Part shown: positions 1 through 8,583 of the stretch, in pieces | Layout: every line of letters starts with the position of its first letter | How positions within the stretch are numbered: position 1 is the first letter of the stretch | Assembly (NCBI GenBank): GCA_021776115.1 | Contig: JAJFGN010000015.1 | Span: forward strand, 1 to 41,775 | Reading direction: 5' to 3' | Length of the DNA stretch: 41,775 nt | Source of the DNA: Kiloniellaceae bacterium | GTDB taxonomy: Bacteria > Pseudomonadota > Alphaproteobacteria > Kiloniellales > J153 | Made by a program: the position numbers and the translations under genes | Notes under the pieces: generated by a model | Databases searched by the model: none | Told to the model about the DNA's origin: nothing | Seen by the model: only the letters and a program-made list of their open reading frames with translations

Positions 1-1
1 C

Positions 2-175
2 GAGAATACCAACCGGCTGCTCAGGCAGTATTTACCAAAGGGCACTGACTTGTCTGCCCACTCTCAGGCAAAGCTCAGCGCTATCGCACGTCAGCTGAAT
101 GAGCGGCCACGAAAGACCTTGCAATACCAAACGCCAGCAGAAAAGTTCGCAGACTGTGTTGCGGCGATCAGTTGA
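2..175 (+). pseudogene. IS30-family transposase, C-terminal part (cut by window edge)
   Basis: An open frame enters from the left edge and stops at TGA 173-175, giving 57 residues. It contains [18 protein letters not shown] and [17 protein letters not shown], the conserved C-terminal end of the IS30-family DDE integrase core. The glutamate of ENTN is the family's third catalytic acid. In the family this enzyme cuts and joins the IS ends. Whether the upstream part is intact cannot be seen. I did not find a clear terminal inverted repeat just downstream, so the IS boundary is undefined. It marks the edge of a lower-GC stretch that reaches to about 2.0 kb. Confidence 0.85.
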
Positions 176-197
176 AACCACCGGACAAAGCGGTCGT

Positions 198-593
198 TCA
201 CGTCTCTTGCGTTCTACGACAAATCACACGGATCTCAGCTAGAGTTCCTTCTGTAATCAGTTCAGTTGTTCCGATTGCGGACCAGGCCGGGTATGGCGGC
301 TTGATGCATTCGTCTTTCGCTTTCACGAATGCTCCGAGGTGCTTGCGCAAGTCAACATGGTAAGTCGTCATCTCAACGATATCTTCGAAGCTCAGCCTGG
401 CAGCCGTGAGTGTTTCGCTAAGAAACTGAAACGCCTCGCGAAATTGCGTCTGCGGATCGTCGGCAACGGAGTAATCCGGACGACATCCTGTCACCCCAGA
501 GAAAAAGACAAACTCTCCAGTATCGAGCGCCGGGGAAAGGTGCCATTCGTCATGAAAATGGGCAAATCCCGGGGCTGAATAAGTCGTCTTCAT
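198..593 (-). CDS. Rid (YjgF/YER057c/UK114) family protein, non-canonical
   Basis: The product is 131 residues, the usual length for a Rid protein. The fold is recognisable from the strand FVFFSGVTG near residue 30, the helix around FLSETLTAARLSFEDIVEMT, and the C-terminal EIRVICRR. Canonical RidA deaminates reactive enamines and imines with an arginine that follows the Phe-Pro-Ala motif. Here the matching stretch reads YPAWSAIG, so that arginine appears to be tryptophan. This suggests a member of the Rid4-7 type groups rather than a RidA imine deaminase. It lies between an IS30 remnant and a ddl gene in lower-GC DNA, with no operon partner. The substrate is unknown. Confidence 0.8.
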   Translation of the reverse strand: MKTTYSAPGFAHFHDEWHLSPALDTGEFVFFSGVTGCRPDYSVADDPQTQFREAFQFLSETLTAARLSFEDIVEMTTYHVDLRKHLGAFVKAKDECIKPPYPAWSAIGTTELITEGTLAEIRVICRRTQET

Positions 594-951
594 TGTATTT
601 CCTCCTTCGTAAGACCTAGCGACTTTGAAAGATGGATTCGACCATTTTCTTCCTTAACTCATAGGCGGTCCAGCGTCAGCGAACCGCTCAAAACAGCCGT
701 TGAGCGCTCTGAAGCGAATGGCGGCCCTGGGTCGCTTTGAGCCAATAGCCTTAGTCTCCGATCGGCCAGGAACGGCCATTTATTTGGGTTCTGGGGAAGG
801 TCTGTCTTCGGCAAGAACGCGGGCGTTCGTTTCGGCTTGGCGGTTCGGGCGAATTTGTGCCGTTGCAGACTATCTTCGTTGCGATAGGCTGGGTGCATGC
901 ATCGCCATTCGGTCGAGTCGGGTGCAGGATCCCTCAAAGAGGCTCTAGTCC
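594..951. other. Intergenic stretch without a supportable gene
   Basis: These 358 bases separate the Rid gene from ddl. Both strands have open frames of about 80-100 codons, but none resembles a protein family or has a convincing ribosome-binding site. The promoters of the divergent Rid and ddl genes should lie here. I could not pick out a clear -35/-10 pair. Confidence 0.5.
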
Positions 952-2019
952 ATGTCAAGCCGTTGCACAGTCGTCATGCTTTTTGGTGGGCAGTCCGCCG
1001 AGCACGAGGTGTCCATCCAATCGGCGGAAAATGTTCATACGGCGCTCAAAACCGCAGGCTACAAAATCATACCGATCGGAATAGACAAACAAGGGACCTG
1101 GCGTCTTGCGCCCGATGTGCGGACGCCGGCGTTGACCTGGCCTAGGGTCGCGATGTTACCCGGAGGCGGTGGAGAGATTGTCGTTCTAGGCGATCCGCAA
1201 AGTACAATTACGGCAGATGTTGTGTTCCCGGTCCTGCATGGTCCACAGGGTGAAGATGGGTCATTGCAAGGATTGTTGAAGCTGGCAAACGTACCCTTTG
1301 TTGGTCCGGGCGTCCTCGCGTCCGCCCTCTGCATGGATAAGGCGTTTTCGAAGCATCTGCTCAACGCCGCGGGGATTCCGACGGTAAGATCGTTGTCATT
1401 TGGTCGTGATGACGCCGCGCGTTTTTTGGCCGCGGTGCGCGAACTTGGATCCCCTTTGTTCGTCAAGCCGGCCAACATGGGATCGTCGGTGGGGGTGTCC
1501 AAGGTGCATGATGAAGCGGAATATCGAGCGGCTCTCGACTGTGCATTTCAATACGACACGAAGGTCGTTGTAGAAAGCTTCGCCGATGGCCAAGAGATTG
1601 AGTGCGCCGTTCTCTCAGCGGGTGGGTTGAAAGCGTCATTGCCGGGAGAAATAGTGCCCACAAGCAACGACGGCTTTTATAGTTACCAAGCCAAATACCT
1701 GGACGACAAAGGCGCTAAGCTTGTTTTTCCCGCCAACCTATCGGCGGAGATCACGCGGAAAGTTCAGGACTTGTCCCTTGCTGCGAGTCGGGCGTTGGGA
1801 TGCGAAGGCATGGTTAGAGTCGACTTTTTCCTCAAAGCAAACGGCGAGTTGCTGGTCAATGAACTGAATACGATCCCTGGCTTCACCGCAATTAGCATGT
1901 ATCCAAAACTGTGGGAGGTGTCTGGGATTTCACCTGATGAATTGGTTGTGCATCTGATCGACCATGCGCTCAGTAGGTTTCGCCGGGAATCGGTGCTGGT
2001 GTCGGATCGCGATAGCTGA
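952..2019 (+). CDS. ddl: D-alanine--D-alanine ligase (DdlA type)
   Basis: This cytosolic ATP-grasp enzyme joins two D-alanines for the peptidoglycan pentapeptide. The 355 residues are normal length. The N-terminus FGGQSAEHEVS (11-21) is DdlA-like. HGPQGEDG (96-103), the ATP-binding KPANMGSS (172-179), the omega-loop FYSYQAKY (242-249) and the metal/ligand segment NELNTIPGFT (303-312) are all present. The tyrosine-containing omega-loop fits D-Ala-D-Ala rather than the VanA-type D-Ala-D-Lac loop. The gene stands alone, away from any mur/fts cluster, in DNA visibly less GC-rich than the genes after 2.1 kb. It is therefore probably an additional or acquired copy. The ATG is preceded by a weak GA-rich stretch. 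Confidence 0.95.
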   Translation: MSSRCTVVMLFGGQSAEHEVSIQSAENVHTALKTAGYKIIPIGIDKQGTWRLAPDVRTPALTWPRVAMLPGGGGEIVVLGDPQSTITADVVFPVLHGPQGEDGSLQGLLKLANVPFVGPGVLASALCMDKAFSKHLLNAAGIPTVRSLSFGRDDAARFLAAVRELGSPLFVKPANMGSSVGVSKVHDEAEYRAALDCAFQYDTKVVVESFADGQEIECAVLSAGGLKASLPGEIVPTSNDGFYSYQAKYLDDKGAKLVFPANLSAEITRKVQDLSLAASRALGCEGMVRVDFFLKANGELLVNELNTIPGFTAISMYPKLWEVSGISPDELVVHLIDHALSRFRRESVLVSDRDS

Positions 2020-2127
2020 CGAACTGTTCGAACAGCGCCTAAACCCGTGCCGGATTTCTTGAATGAACGGTTACTCCGCCAACCGCCATTTCTGGCTCCC
2101 CGCGACAGCGGTAAAGGAATCCGCGCT

Positions 2128-4620
2128 CTAAAACTGCTTAAGCAAGCGGTCGATGTAGTCGAGCTCGACCGGGGGGCGCGCCTGTTCGCCGCGCCGTCGG
2201 CGGAGTTCGTCCAGGATTTCCCGGGCGCGCCGCAGTTCCATTTCCTCGGGAATGCGCACGCCTTCCAGCGCCTCGAACCCGCTTCGCCCCTGTTGGCGGC
2301 CCAAGGGGTCCTGGCCGGTTCCGGGTTGGGCGCCAATCTGACCCATGCCGGGCGGCGCGCCGGCACCCATGGCTTCCATAAAGCGGTCGGCCATGTCCTG
2401 CATGCCTTGCTGCAGTTGATCCAGGGCGCGGGTCTGCGGTCCGACGGCATCCGAGGATTCGCCGCCCTCCAGGGCGTCGCGGGCCTCGCGCATGGCCCGC
2501 TCCGCGCGGCCTAGGGTGCCGGGGATGTCGCCCAGCGCCTCGCCCAGTTGGCGCATCATATCGCCAAGTTCCCGGCGCAGGGCCTCCTGACCCCGCGCGT
2601 CGTCCCGGCTCTCGCGGCGTGAGTCTCCCGCTTCAGGTTCGCCCTGGTCTTCGCGCTGGCCTTCGCGCTGCGCGCGTTCGAAGCTGCGATCGAGCAGTTC
2701 CTGCTGGCGGCGCATGAGGGAATCCATGTCCTCCATCATGCGCATGGCCTCGCGCGAGCGTTCGTTCATCCCTTGGGCGAAGGGGTCGGCGCGCAGGTTT
2801 TCCAGCATGTTCTGAAGCTGCGCCAGCAGATCGCGTGCGGCATCGCGGGCGCCGCTACGCGCCATCTCCTGGGCCCGGTCCAGCAGGCGTTGCAAATCTT
2901 CGCTTTGCAGCGATTGCATATCGGGGGGAAGAGGTTGCGGCTCCGCGCCCTGCGCCATCTGGTCGCGCAGCCGATCGGCCAGCGCCTCCAAAAACCGATC
3001 GAGGGCGGCGCGCATTTCTTCCATCAAGCGGTCGATCTCGGCGTCTTCGGCGCCGCGCGCCAGGGCGTCCATCAATTGCTTTTGAATATCTCTTAGATCG
3101 CGCTCGGCGGTCGCAAGCTCGCCTTCCTCCAGGTGCAGCGCCGTGTCCCAAAGGATTTGCTGCACCTGCGGCACCGCGGCCGCGGTGCGGTCGTGAATCA
3201 GCCGCCGTTCGGCGGAGCGCAGGGACAAGGCCACCACCACGTCATTGAAATAATGGTCGGGCCGGTCGTAGATCTCGCCCAGCGCGCGCACCACGGGCAG
3301 GCGGGCATCCGGGTCGAGCGTCAATTGCTTTCGCAATTCCACCAGAGCGCGCGCGACCGGGTGGTTGAAGATGCGCTCGGGCAAGACCGTGCGCACCCAT
3401 TCGCTTTCTCCGCGCTGACCCAGGGCGTCCTCGGCCACGAGCTGGATCTCAACCGCCAGACCGGCCCAGGGGTGCGGTGTCAGGTCGTGGAAGCTCAAGC
3501 TCTCCGCATCGCGCAGACCGATTCCGGGTAAGGGCAGATCGATCACCAGCGGCTCGGCCCCGGGATTGTCGAGGCGCCGGATCTCACCACTTATTCTGGT
3601 CAGTCCGTAATCGTCCTGGGCCAGGTACTCGAGCTTCAGGGCGGCGCGTTCGCTCCGCCCGGGCGCGGAGAGATATTCGATGCTTGGGATCGTGTCGGGA
3701 ATGATACTCATGGGCCAGGACGCCAGGTCCCGGCCGCCTTGCTCCACACGCAGGAAGTCGCCGCTTTCCGGGACCATGCTGATCTTGTAGGCGTCCAAGG
3801 TCACGGCCTTGAACGGCATGACGGTGTCGCCGGCGATTAAGTTCGGAACCCCGCGTCCGCCTTGGACTTGAGCCAGGACCGTGCTGCCGACGGGCAGCTC
3901 GATAGCGGCCGCTTCGCCTTCCGATCCGCCGCCCTGTCCGTCCCGATCCGTATCGAGGAACAGCGGCGGCAGGCCCGTGTAGGCCGGCGGATTGACCCAG
4001 ACATCCAGTCCGGCGGGCGGGGCCATGGCCAAGGCGCCCCAATCCGGCCGCAACGCCCGTTCCAACCGGCCCGCGAAGTCGCCGTAGCCAATGACCGTGC
4101 CGATAACCAGCGTCAGGCCCAGCGCGGCGCGCAGGGCAAAGGGATCGACCGCCGCCAAGCCGGCGCGCGGCCATCGAACCTTCAGACGGGCCAGGCGGTC
4201 GCGCAAACGCTGCCGGTGCAGGGCCCAGAGGGCGGCGCTGCCGCGGTCGGCGGCGCCGGCGGCCAGGGTGTCGTCCAGGCCGGCGAGCGGCCGGTGATCG
4301 AGGCCGCTATCGATTTCCAGGCGCCGGCGGGATTGCTCGGCGTTGGGCGTCTGGAGGCTTCGAAGCCCGCGCCAGGCCAGAAAAAAGAACCCGGCAATTA
4401 GGGCCCCGAGGCTAAGGCCGTGCAGCCATCCGGGCAGGATCGGCAAGACGTCGAGCAGGGCGAGCGCCACAAACAAACCCAGCGTGCCCAAGGCCGGCGC
4501 GATGGCGGGCCAGAAATGCTCCCACCACAGGGCCGCGCGGGCCGCGGCCAGAAGCGCGGCCAAGCGCCTCGGCACGGGCAGGCCGTCCGCTTTTCGCTGT
4601 TCGCGCTTTAGCCCCATCAT
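2128..4620 (-). CDS. TIGR02302 / DUF4175 family membrane protein
   Basis: This 830-residue protein has two or three membrane segments near its N-terminus (about residues 35-85, with another near 165-185). A periplasmic-looking middle part follows, and the last third is very rich in Arg, Glu, Gln and Met. That last part is predicted to be long coiled coil (for example QRLLDRAQEMARSGARDAAR) with a Gly/Pro/Gln-rich linker before the end. This architecture and the position downstream of lysA match the alphaproteobacterial TIGR02302 (DUF4175) family, whose function is not established. It is probably cotranscribed with lysA, argH and lptM: the gap to lysA is about 50 bases. Confidence 0.85.
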   Translation of the reverse strand: MMGLKREQRKADGLPVPRRLAALLAAARAALWWEHFWPAIAPALGTLGLFVALALLDVLPILPGWLHGLSLGALIAGFFFLAWRGLRSLQTPNAEQSRRRLEIDSGLDHRPLAGLDDTLAAGAADRGSAALWALHRQRLRDRLARLKVRWPRAGLAAVDPFALRAALGLTLVIGTVIGYGDFAGRLERALRPDWGALAMAPPAGLDVWVNPPAYTGLPPLFLDTDRDGQGGGSEGEAAAIELPVGSTVLAQVQGGRGVPNLIAGDTVMPFKAVTLDAYKISMVPESGDFLRVEQGGRDLASWPMSIIPDTIPSIEYLSAPGRSERAALKLEYLAQDDYGLTRISGEIRRLDNPGAEPLVIDLPLPGIGLRDAESLSFHDLTPHPWAGLAVEIQLVAEDALGQRGESEWVRTVLPERIFNHPVARALVELRKQLTLDPDARLPVVRALGEIYDRPDHYFNDVVVALSLRSAERRLIHDRTAAAVPQVQQILWDTALHLEEGELATAERDLRDIQKQLMDALARGAEDAEIDRLMEEMRAALDRFLEALADRLRDQMAQGAEPQPLPPDMQSLQSEDLQRLLDRAQEMARSGARDAARDLLAQLQNMLENLRADPFAQGMNERSREAMRMMEDMDSLMRRQQELLDRSFERAQREGQREDQGEPEAGDSRRESRDDARGQEALRRELGDMMRQLGEALGDIPGTLGRAERAMREARDALEGGESSDAVGPQTRALDQLQQGMQDMADRFMEAMGAGAPPGMGQIGAQPGTGQDPLGRQQGRSGFEALEGVRIPEEMELRRAREILDELRRRRGEQARPPVELDYIDRLLKQF

Positions 4621-4673
4621 CTGGACATCCTCGCCAGTGTATGGTTCGGCCCCGGCTTCAAAGGGGCCCTTCT

Positions 4674-5972
4674 TCAGGCCACGCCACGCTTCGCCGGCTG
4701 GACTTGGCCGTCCTTCAGCCAGTCCGGCAGTGGCGAGCCGGCCAACATGGCCGCATAGTCCGGCCGGGCCCGGACAATGGCGTGGTCCTCGCCGCGGACC
4801 AAAACCTCGGGCGCCAGTCTACGGCAATTATAGGTCGAAGACATGACCGCGCCATAGGCGCCCGTTGAACAAATCGCGAGCAGGTCGCCGGCCTCGACCG
4901 GCGGCAGGGGCCGTTGCTTGGCGAAGGTATCGGCGGATTCGCAGATCGGTCCGACGATATCGACCGGCATTTCCACGGCCCCGGCGGCCGGCGCCCGAAC
5001 CGGCTTGAAGGCGTGGTAGGCGTCGTACATCGAGGGCCGGATTAAATCGTTCATGGCCGCGTCGAGAACCAGGAAGCGGCGCGCCGCGCCTTGCTTGACG
5101 TAGAGCACGCGGGCGATCAGCACGCCCGCGTTGCCGACCAGGAACCGGCCCGGCTCGAACACCAGCTCGGCGGGCAGACCGGCCGCGTGTTTGCGCACCA
5201 GGGCGGCATAGGCCGCCAGGTCGGGCGGCGTCTCGCCGTCGTAGGAAATGCCCAGGCCGCCGCCGAAATCGAGCCGCCGCAAGGGCACGCCCTGGCCGTG
5301 CAAATCCCGGTACAGGGCCGACAGTCTTTCGAAGGCCGCGCCGTAGGGCGTGAGGTCGGTCAGTTGCGATCCGATATGGACCGCCAAGCCCTCCAGCGAA
5401 ATGCCGGGCAGGCTCAGCGCCAGCTTGACCGTATCCTGGATATGGCCGAGATCGATGCCGAACTTGTTCTCGGCCCGCCCGGTCGAGATTTTGGCGTGGG
5501 TCAGCGCGTCGACGTCGGGATTGACCCGCAGCGCGGTGGGTGCGCGCAAGCCCATGGAGGTCGCGACCTCGGACAGCGCTTCCAGTTCCGGCACCGACTC
5601 GACGTTGAATTGCAGGATGCCCGCCCGCAAACCGGCGGCCATCTCCTCACGGGTCTTGCCGACCCCCGCGAAGACGATTTTGTCCGCCGGAATGCCGGCC
5701 GCCAGCGCGACCCGCAATTCGCCTTCCGAGACCACGTCCGCGCCCGCGCCCAGCTTCGCCAGCGTCCGCACCACGGCCAGGTTGCCGTTCGCTTTCAGCG
5801 CGTAGCAAATCATTGCCGGCAGGCCGGACAAGGCGTTGGCCATGGCGTTGTACGCGTCCTCGATCGCGCCCGAGGCATAGCAATAGAACGGCGTGCCGAC
5901 GGTCTCGGCCAGGGCGGTCAGGGAGACCCCCTCGGCATGCAGGGCGCCGTCGCGGTAGTGAAAGGCGGTCAT
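4674..5972 (-). CDS. lysA: Diaminopimelate decarboxylase
   Basis: This PLP enzyme decarboxylates meso-diaminopimelate to L-lysine, the last step of lysine synthesis. The chosen start (ATG at 5972) gives 432 residues and overlaps the lptM stop by four bases (ATGA), a typical coupled start. The frame is open further upstream, but the extension runs antisense to no conserved domain and would overlap lptM and argH. The PLP lysine is K60 in CYALKANGN. The glycine-rich phosphate loop GGGLG, the EPGR motif, and the active-site cysteine of GPICESADTF with the CSTGAYG tyrosine are present. It belongs to the order argH-lptM-lysA-TIGR02302. Confidence 0.96.
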   Translation of the reverse strand: MTAFHYRDGALHAEGVSLTALAETVGTPFYCYASGAIEDAYNAMANALSGLPAMICYALKANGNLAVVRTLAKLGAGADVVSEGELRVALAAGIPADKIVFAGVGKTREEMAAGLRAGILQFNVESVPELEALSEVATSMGLRAPTALRVNPDVDALTHAKISTGRAENKFGIDLGHIQDTVKLALSLPGISLEGLAVHIGSQLTDLTPYGAAFERLSALYRDLHGQGVPLRRLDFGGGLGISYDGETPPDLAAYAALVRKHAAGLPAELVFEPGRFLVGNAGVLIARVLYVKQGAARRFLVLDAAMNDLIRPSMYDAYHAFKPVRAPAAGAVEMPVDIVGPICESADTFAKQRPLPPVEAGDLLAICSTGAYGAVMSSTYNCRRLAPEVLVRGEDHAIVRARPDYAAMLAGSPLPDWLKDGQVQPAKRGVA

Positions 5973-6235
5973 GGCGCGGCCGGGTCCCCGTAGGTGGTTT
6001 TCGTGCGCGCGTTCGGAAACGGCGACAGGTCGCCCGCGTTGGCCGGAACCTCGCGCGAGCGTGGCTTCGTGGCCGTCGTGCCGCTGGGCAAAACCGTGTC
6101 CGGGTTCGGGTAAACCTGCGGATAGGTGTAGGCCGCTTCCTCGCCGTCCGGGGCGCGTATGTCGGCGCGCTTGCCGCAGGCGCTCAGGGCCAAGACCGCG
6201 ACGCTCGCCGCCAAAATCAGGCGTCCGTATGTCAT
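5969..6235 (-). CDS. lptM: LptM-like small lipoprotein
   Basis: This 88-residue protein has a short signal peptide ending in the lipobox LSAC, with the lipidated cysteine at residue 20. The sequence after it ([12 protein letters not shown]) is polar and disordered-looking. Small lipoproteins of this Lipoprotein_6/YifL type between argH and lysA are known as LptM. In E. coli, LptM helps the LptDE lipopolysaccharide translocon mature. The family assignment rests on the lipobox, the size and the gene order, because the mature part is poorly conserved. The gene overlaps argH by four bases upstream and lysA by four bases downstream, so translation is probably coupled through all three. Confidence 0.8.
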   Translation of the reverse strand: MTYGRLILAASVAVLALSACGKRADIRAPDGEEAAYTYPQVYPNPDTVLPSGTTATKPRSREVPANAGDLSPFPNARTKTTYGDPAAP

Positions 6236-7656
6236 AGGAAACGCCCCCGGGCCGCCGCCGCCGCCTCGCGCACCCGGTCCGGCGCGGTGCCGCCCAGGCT
6301 GGTCCGGCTGCGCACCGACGCGTCGACCGAGAGAACCTCGAACACATCTTGGGTGATGCGGGCCTCGACCGCCTGCATTTCCTCGAGCGGCAGCGCGGCT
6401 AAATCGCAGCCGCGCTGCGCCGCGCGCTGTACGATGGCGCCGGTGATATGGTGGGCGTCGCGGAACGGCACCCCCAGCACCCGCACCAGCCAGTCGGCCA
6501 GATCGGTCGCGGTCAGGTAGCCCCCGGCGGTCGCGGCGCGCATCGCCGCGGCGTCGGGCGTCATGTCGTGGATCATCCCGGTGCTGGCGCCCAGGCAGAT
6601 CGACAGCGTTTGCGCCGCGTCGAACACCGGCTCCTTATCTTCCTGCATGTCCTTGCCGTAGGCCATGGGCAAGCCCTTCATCATCACCAGCACGGCGTTA
6701 AGCGCGCCGATCACCCGGCCGGCCTTGCCGCGCACCAGTTCGGCCGCGTCGGGGTTGCGCTTCTGCGGCATGATCGAAGAGCCGGTGCTGAAGGCGTCCG
6801 ACAGGCGCACGTAGCCAAAGCCGCCGGAGCACCATAGCACCAATTCCTCGGCCAGGCGCGACAGGTGGATGGCCACAATCGCGCCCGCCGCCAGGAACTC
6901 CATCGCGAAGTCGCGGTCGGAGACCGAATCCATCGAATTCGCGGTCGGGCGGTCGAAGCCCAGCGCCTTGGCGGTCATGACCCGGTCGATCGGGAACGAG
7001 GTCCCGGCCAGCGCCGCCGCGCCCAGGGGGCATTCGTTCATCCGCGCGCGCGCATCCTCGAGGCGGCCCCGGTCGCGCCCGAACATCTCGACATAGGCCA
7101 GGAGGTGATGGCCCAGGGTCACCGGCTGCGCGGCTTGCAGGTGGGTGAAGCCGGGCATGACGGTCTCGGCATGGGCCTCCGCCTGCGCGATCAAGGCCGC
7201 CTGCAGGTCTTTCAGTTGCCCGTCCAGCGCGTCGATGGCGTCGCGCACCCACAGCCGGAAGTCGGTCACCGCCTGGTCGTTGCGCGAGCGCGCGGTGTGC
7301 AGGCGCCCGGCGGCCTCGCCGATTAGCTCGCGCAGGCGCGCTTCCACGTTCATGTGGATATCTTCGTATTCGGCCCGGAACGGGAACTCGCCAGCCTCGA
7401 TCTCTCGCACAATCGTGTCTAGACCGCCCAGGATCGCGGCCCCATCATGCTCGGCCACGATCCCGCGCGCGACCAGCATCTTGCAATGCGCCTGGGAGGC
7501 CGCGATATCTTGGGCATAGAGCTGGCGGTCGAAATCGATCGAGGCATTGATGCGTTGCATCGCCTCGGCCGGGCCCAGGCCGAAACGCCCGCCCCACATC
7601 CGGTTGGGGCCGTTGTTGTTGCCTTCCGGCTTCGTCTTGTTATCGCGTGCCGTCAT
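6232..7656 (-). CDS. argH: Argininosuccinate lyase
   Basis: The 474-residue protein belongs to the fumarase/aspartase superfamily. It splits argininosuccinate into arginine and fumarate in the last step of arginine synthesis. The superfamily signature [12 protein letters not shown] is at 292-303. The conserved HTARSRNDQ lies at 120-128 and the catalytic-histidine region PGFTHLQ at about 168-174. The N-terminal 18 residues are Asn/Lys-rich and precede the usual MWGGRF start, so initiation at the internal ATG of MWGGRF is possible. It is first in a coupled set with lptM and lysA. Its start region runs head-to-head into the thioredoxin-like gene. Confidence 0.97.
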   Translation of the reverse strand: MTARDNKTKPEGNNNGPNRMWGGRFGLGPAEAMQRINASIDFDRQLYAQDIAASQAHCKMLVARGIVAEHDGAAILGGLDTIVREIEAGEFPFRAEYEDIHMNVEARLRELIGEAAGRLHTARSRNDQAVTDFRLWVRDAIDALDGQLKDLQAALIAQAEAHAETVMPGFTHLQAAQPVTLGHHLLAYVEMFGRDRGRLEDARARMNECPLGAAALAGTSFPIDRVMTAKALGFDRPTANSMDSVSDRDFAMEFLAAGAIVAIHLSRLAEELVLWCSGGFGYVRLSDAFSTGSSIMPQKRNPDAAELVRGKAGRVIGALNAVLVMMKGLPMAYGKDMQEDKEPVFDAAQTLSICLGASTGMIHDMTPDAAAMRAATAGGYLTATDLADWLVRVLGVPFRDAHHITGAIVQRAAQRGCDLAALPLEEMQAVEARITQDVFEVLSVDASVRSRTSLGGTAPDRVREAAAAARGRFL

Positions 7657-7679
7657 GTTTTGAGCGAAAGGTCCAAACC

Positions 7680-8306
7680 GTGTTGATAGGTAAAACCCTC
7701 AAGACCGCGATCCTGGCGCTGGCATTGGGCGGGCTCATGCTGCCTGCCGCCGCGCCGCTAAGCGCCGCGTCGCCGCCCCAGGATTCGGCACTCAAGAGCC
7801 GTTTCGCCGAGGACTTTAGCCTTTTGACTCCGCCCGTGCCAGCGCCGCTGGAGGTTTTCCAGGACCTCGAGGGCGGGCCCGTGCGCCTGGCCGATTTCAA
7901 GGGCCAGGTGGTGCTTTTGAACTTCTGGGCGACCTGGTGCGCGCCCTGCATTCGCGAGATGCCGGCGCTCGACCGCTTGCAGTCGATTTTGAAGGCGCAA
8001 GGCTTGCGCGTCGCCGCGGTTTCGATCGACCGGGGCGGCAAGGAGGTCGTGGTGCCCTTCGCGAAAAAACTAGCGCTTCGCGACCTGCCGCTCTACCTCG
8101 ACCCCAAATCGTCCCTGGCCCGCGCCTTCGGCGTCCCCGGCCTGCCCGCGACCTTCCTGATCGACAAGCAAGGCGGCGTCGTGCGCGCGATGACCGGCGC
8201 CGCCGAGTGGGACTCGCGCGAAGCGGTGGCGCTGGTCCGGTATTACCTGCATGCGGGCGCAGAAGCGAAACGCCAGGACGCGGCGGCGGGGAAGTCGATT
8301 CAGTAA
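7680..8306 (+). CDS. TlpA-like periplasmic thioredoxin-family protein
   Basis: The 208-residue protein has an N-terminal signal peptide (hydrophobic about 8-30) and a TlpA/ResA-like thioredoxin domain. Its redox motif is WCAPC at 86-90, within [10 protein letters not shown], and the cis-proline loop is GLPATFLID. Family members are periplasmic disulfide reductases, often used for cytochrome c or oxidase assembly. The partner is unknown here because no ccm or cox genes are close. I chose the GTG at 7680 because a GAAAGG ribosome-binding site precedes it and the signal peptide then starts correctly. An in-frame ATG at 7647 would overlap the argH start. It is divergent from argH. Confidence 0.88.
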   Translation: MLIGKTLKTAILALALGGLMLPAAAPLSAASPPQDSALKSRFAEDFSLLTPPVPAPLEVFQDLEGGPVRLADFKGQVVLLNFWATWCAPCIREMPALDRLQSILKAQGLRVAAVSIDRGGKEVVVPFAKKLALRDLPLYLDPKSSLARAFGVPGLPATFLIDKQGGVVRAMTGAAEWDSREAVALVRYYLHAGAEAKRQDAAAGKSIQ

Positions 8307-8370
8307 GTGCTGATTGCAAGGATCTGGTTCGTTCAGCCATAGAAGAACAAGAATGAGAAACCGGTGCGAA

Positions 8371-8384
8371 TTGAGCCAGGTCAA
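8371..8384. promoter_or_regulatory. Possible FNR/CRP-family site
   Basis: The sequence TTGAGCCAGGTCAA has the TTGA-N6-TCAA arms of FNR-type sites, with five-base dyad arms (ATTGA/TCAAT) if the flanks are counted. It differs from the best consensus (TTGAT-N4-ATCAA) at the inner arm bases. It lies about 200 bases before the PASTA-protein gene, which is far for direct activation. This is a pattern match only. Confidence 0.25.
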
Positions 8385-8583
8385 TGACCCCTCGACCAAT
8401 TTGTGATTCCGTTTGAAACTGGGTGGGTGTCTTTGAAAAACGATGCTCATTGTGGGCGTTGGACCAGTCGATCCGGGCGGGCTTTGAAAGCACGGGTGAA
8501 TTGGTGCCGGGACCGGCGGACACGACGAGAGACATCGATCTTGTAGCAGAGGAACACGCCGATAGCCCCGAATGGGGGAGGCG

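Noticed and set aside
2128-4401. Several long frames antisense to the TIGR02302 gene, such as 3862-4401.
   Set aside because: They are expected by chance in very GC-rich DNA, with Arg/Pro/Gly-rich translations typical of shadow frames.
4674-6347. A 557-residue frame extending lysA upstream.
   Set aside because: The extension overlaps lptM and argH and has low-complexity composition. The start at 5972, coupled to the lptM stop, gives the normal family length.
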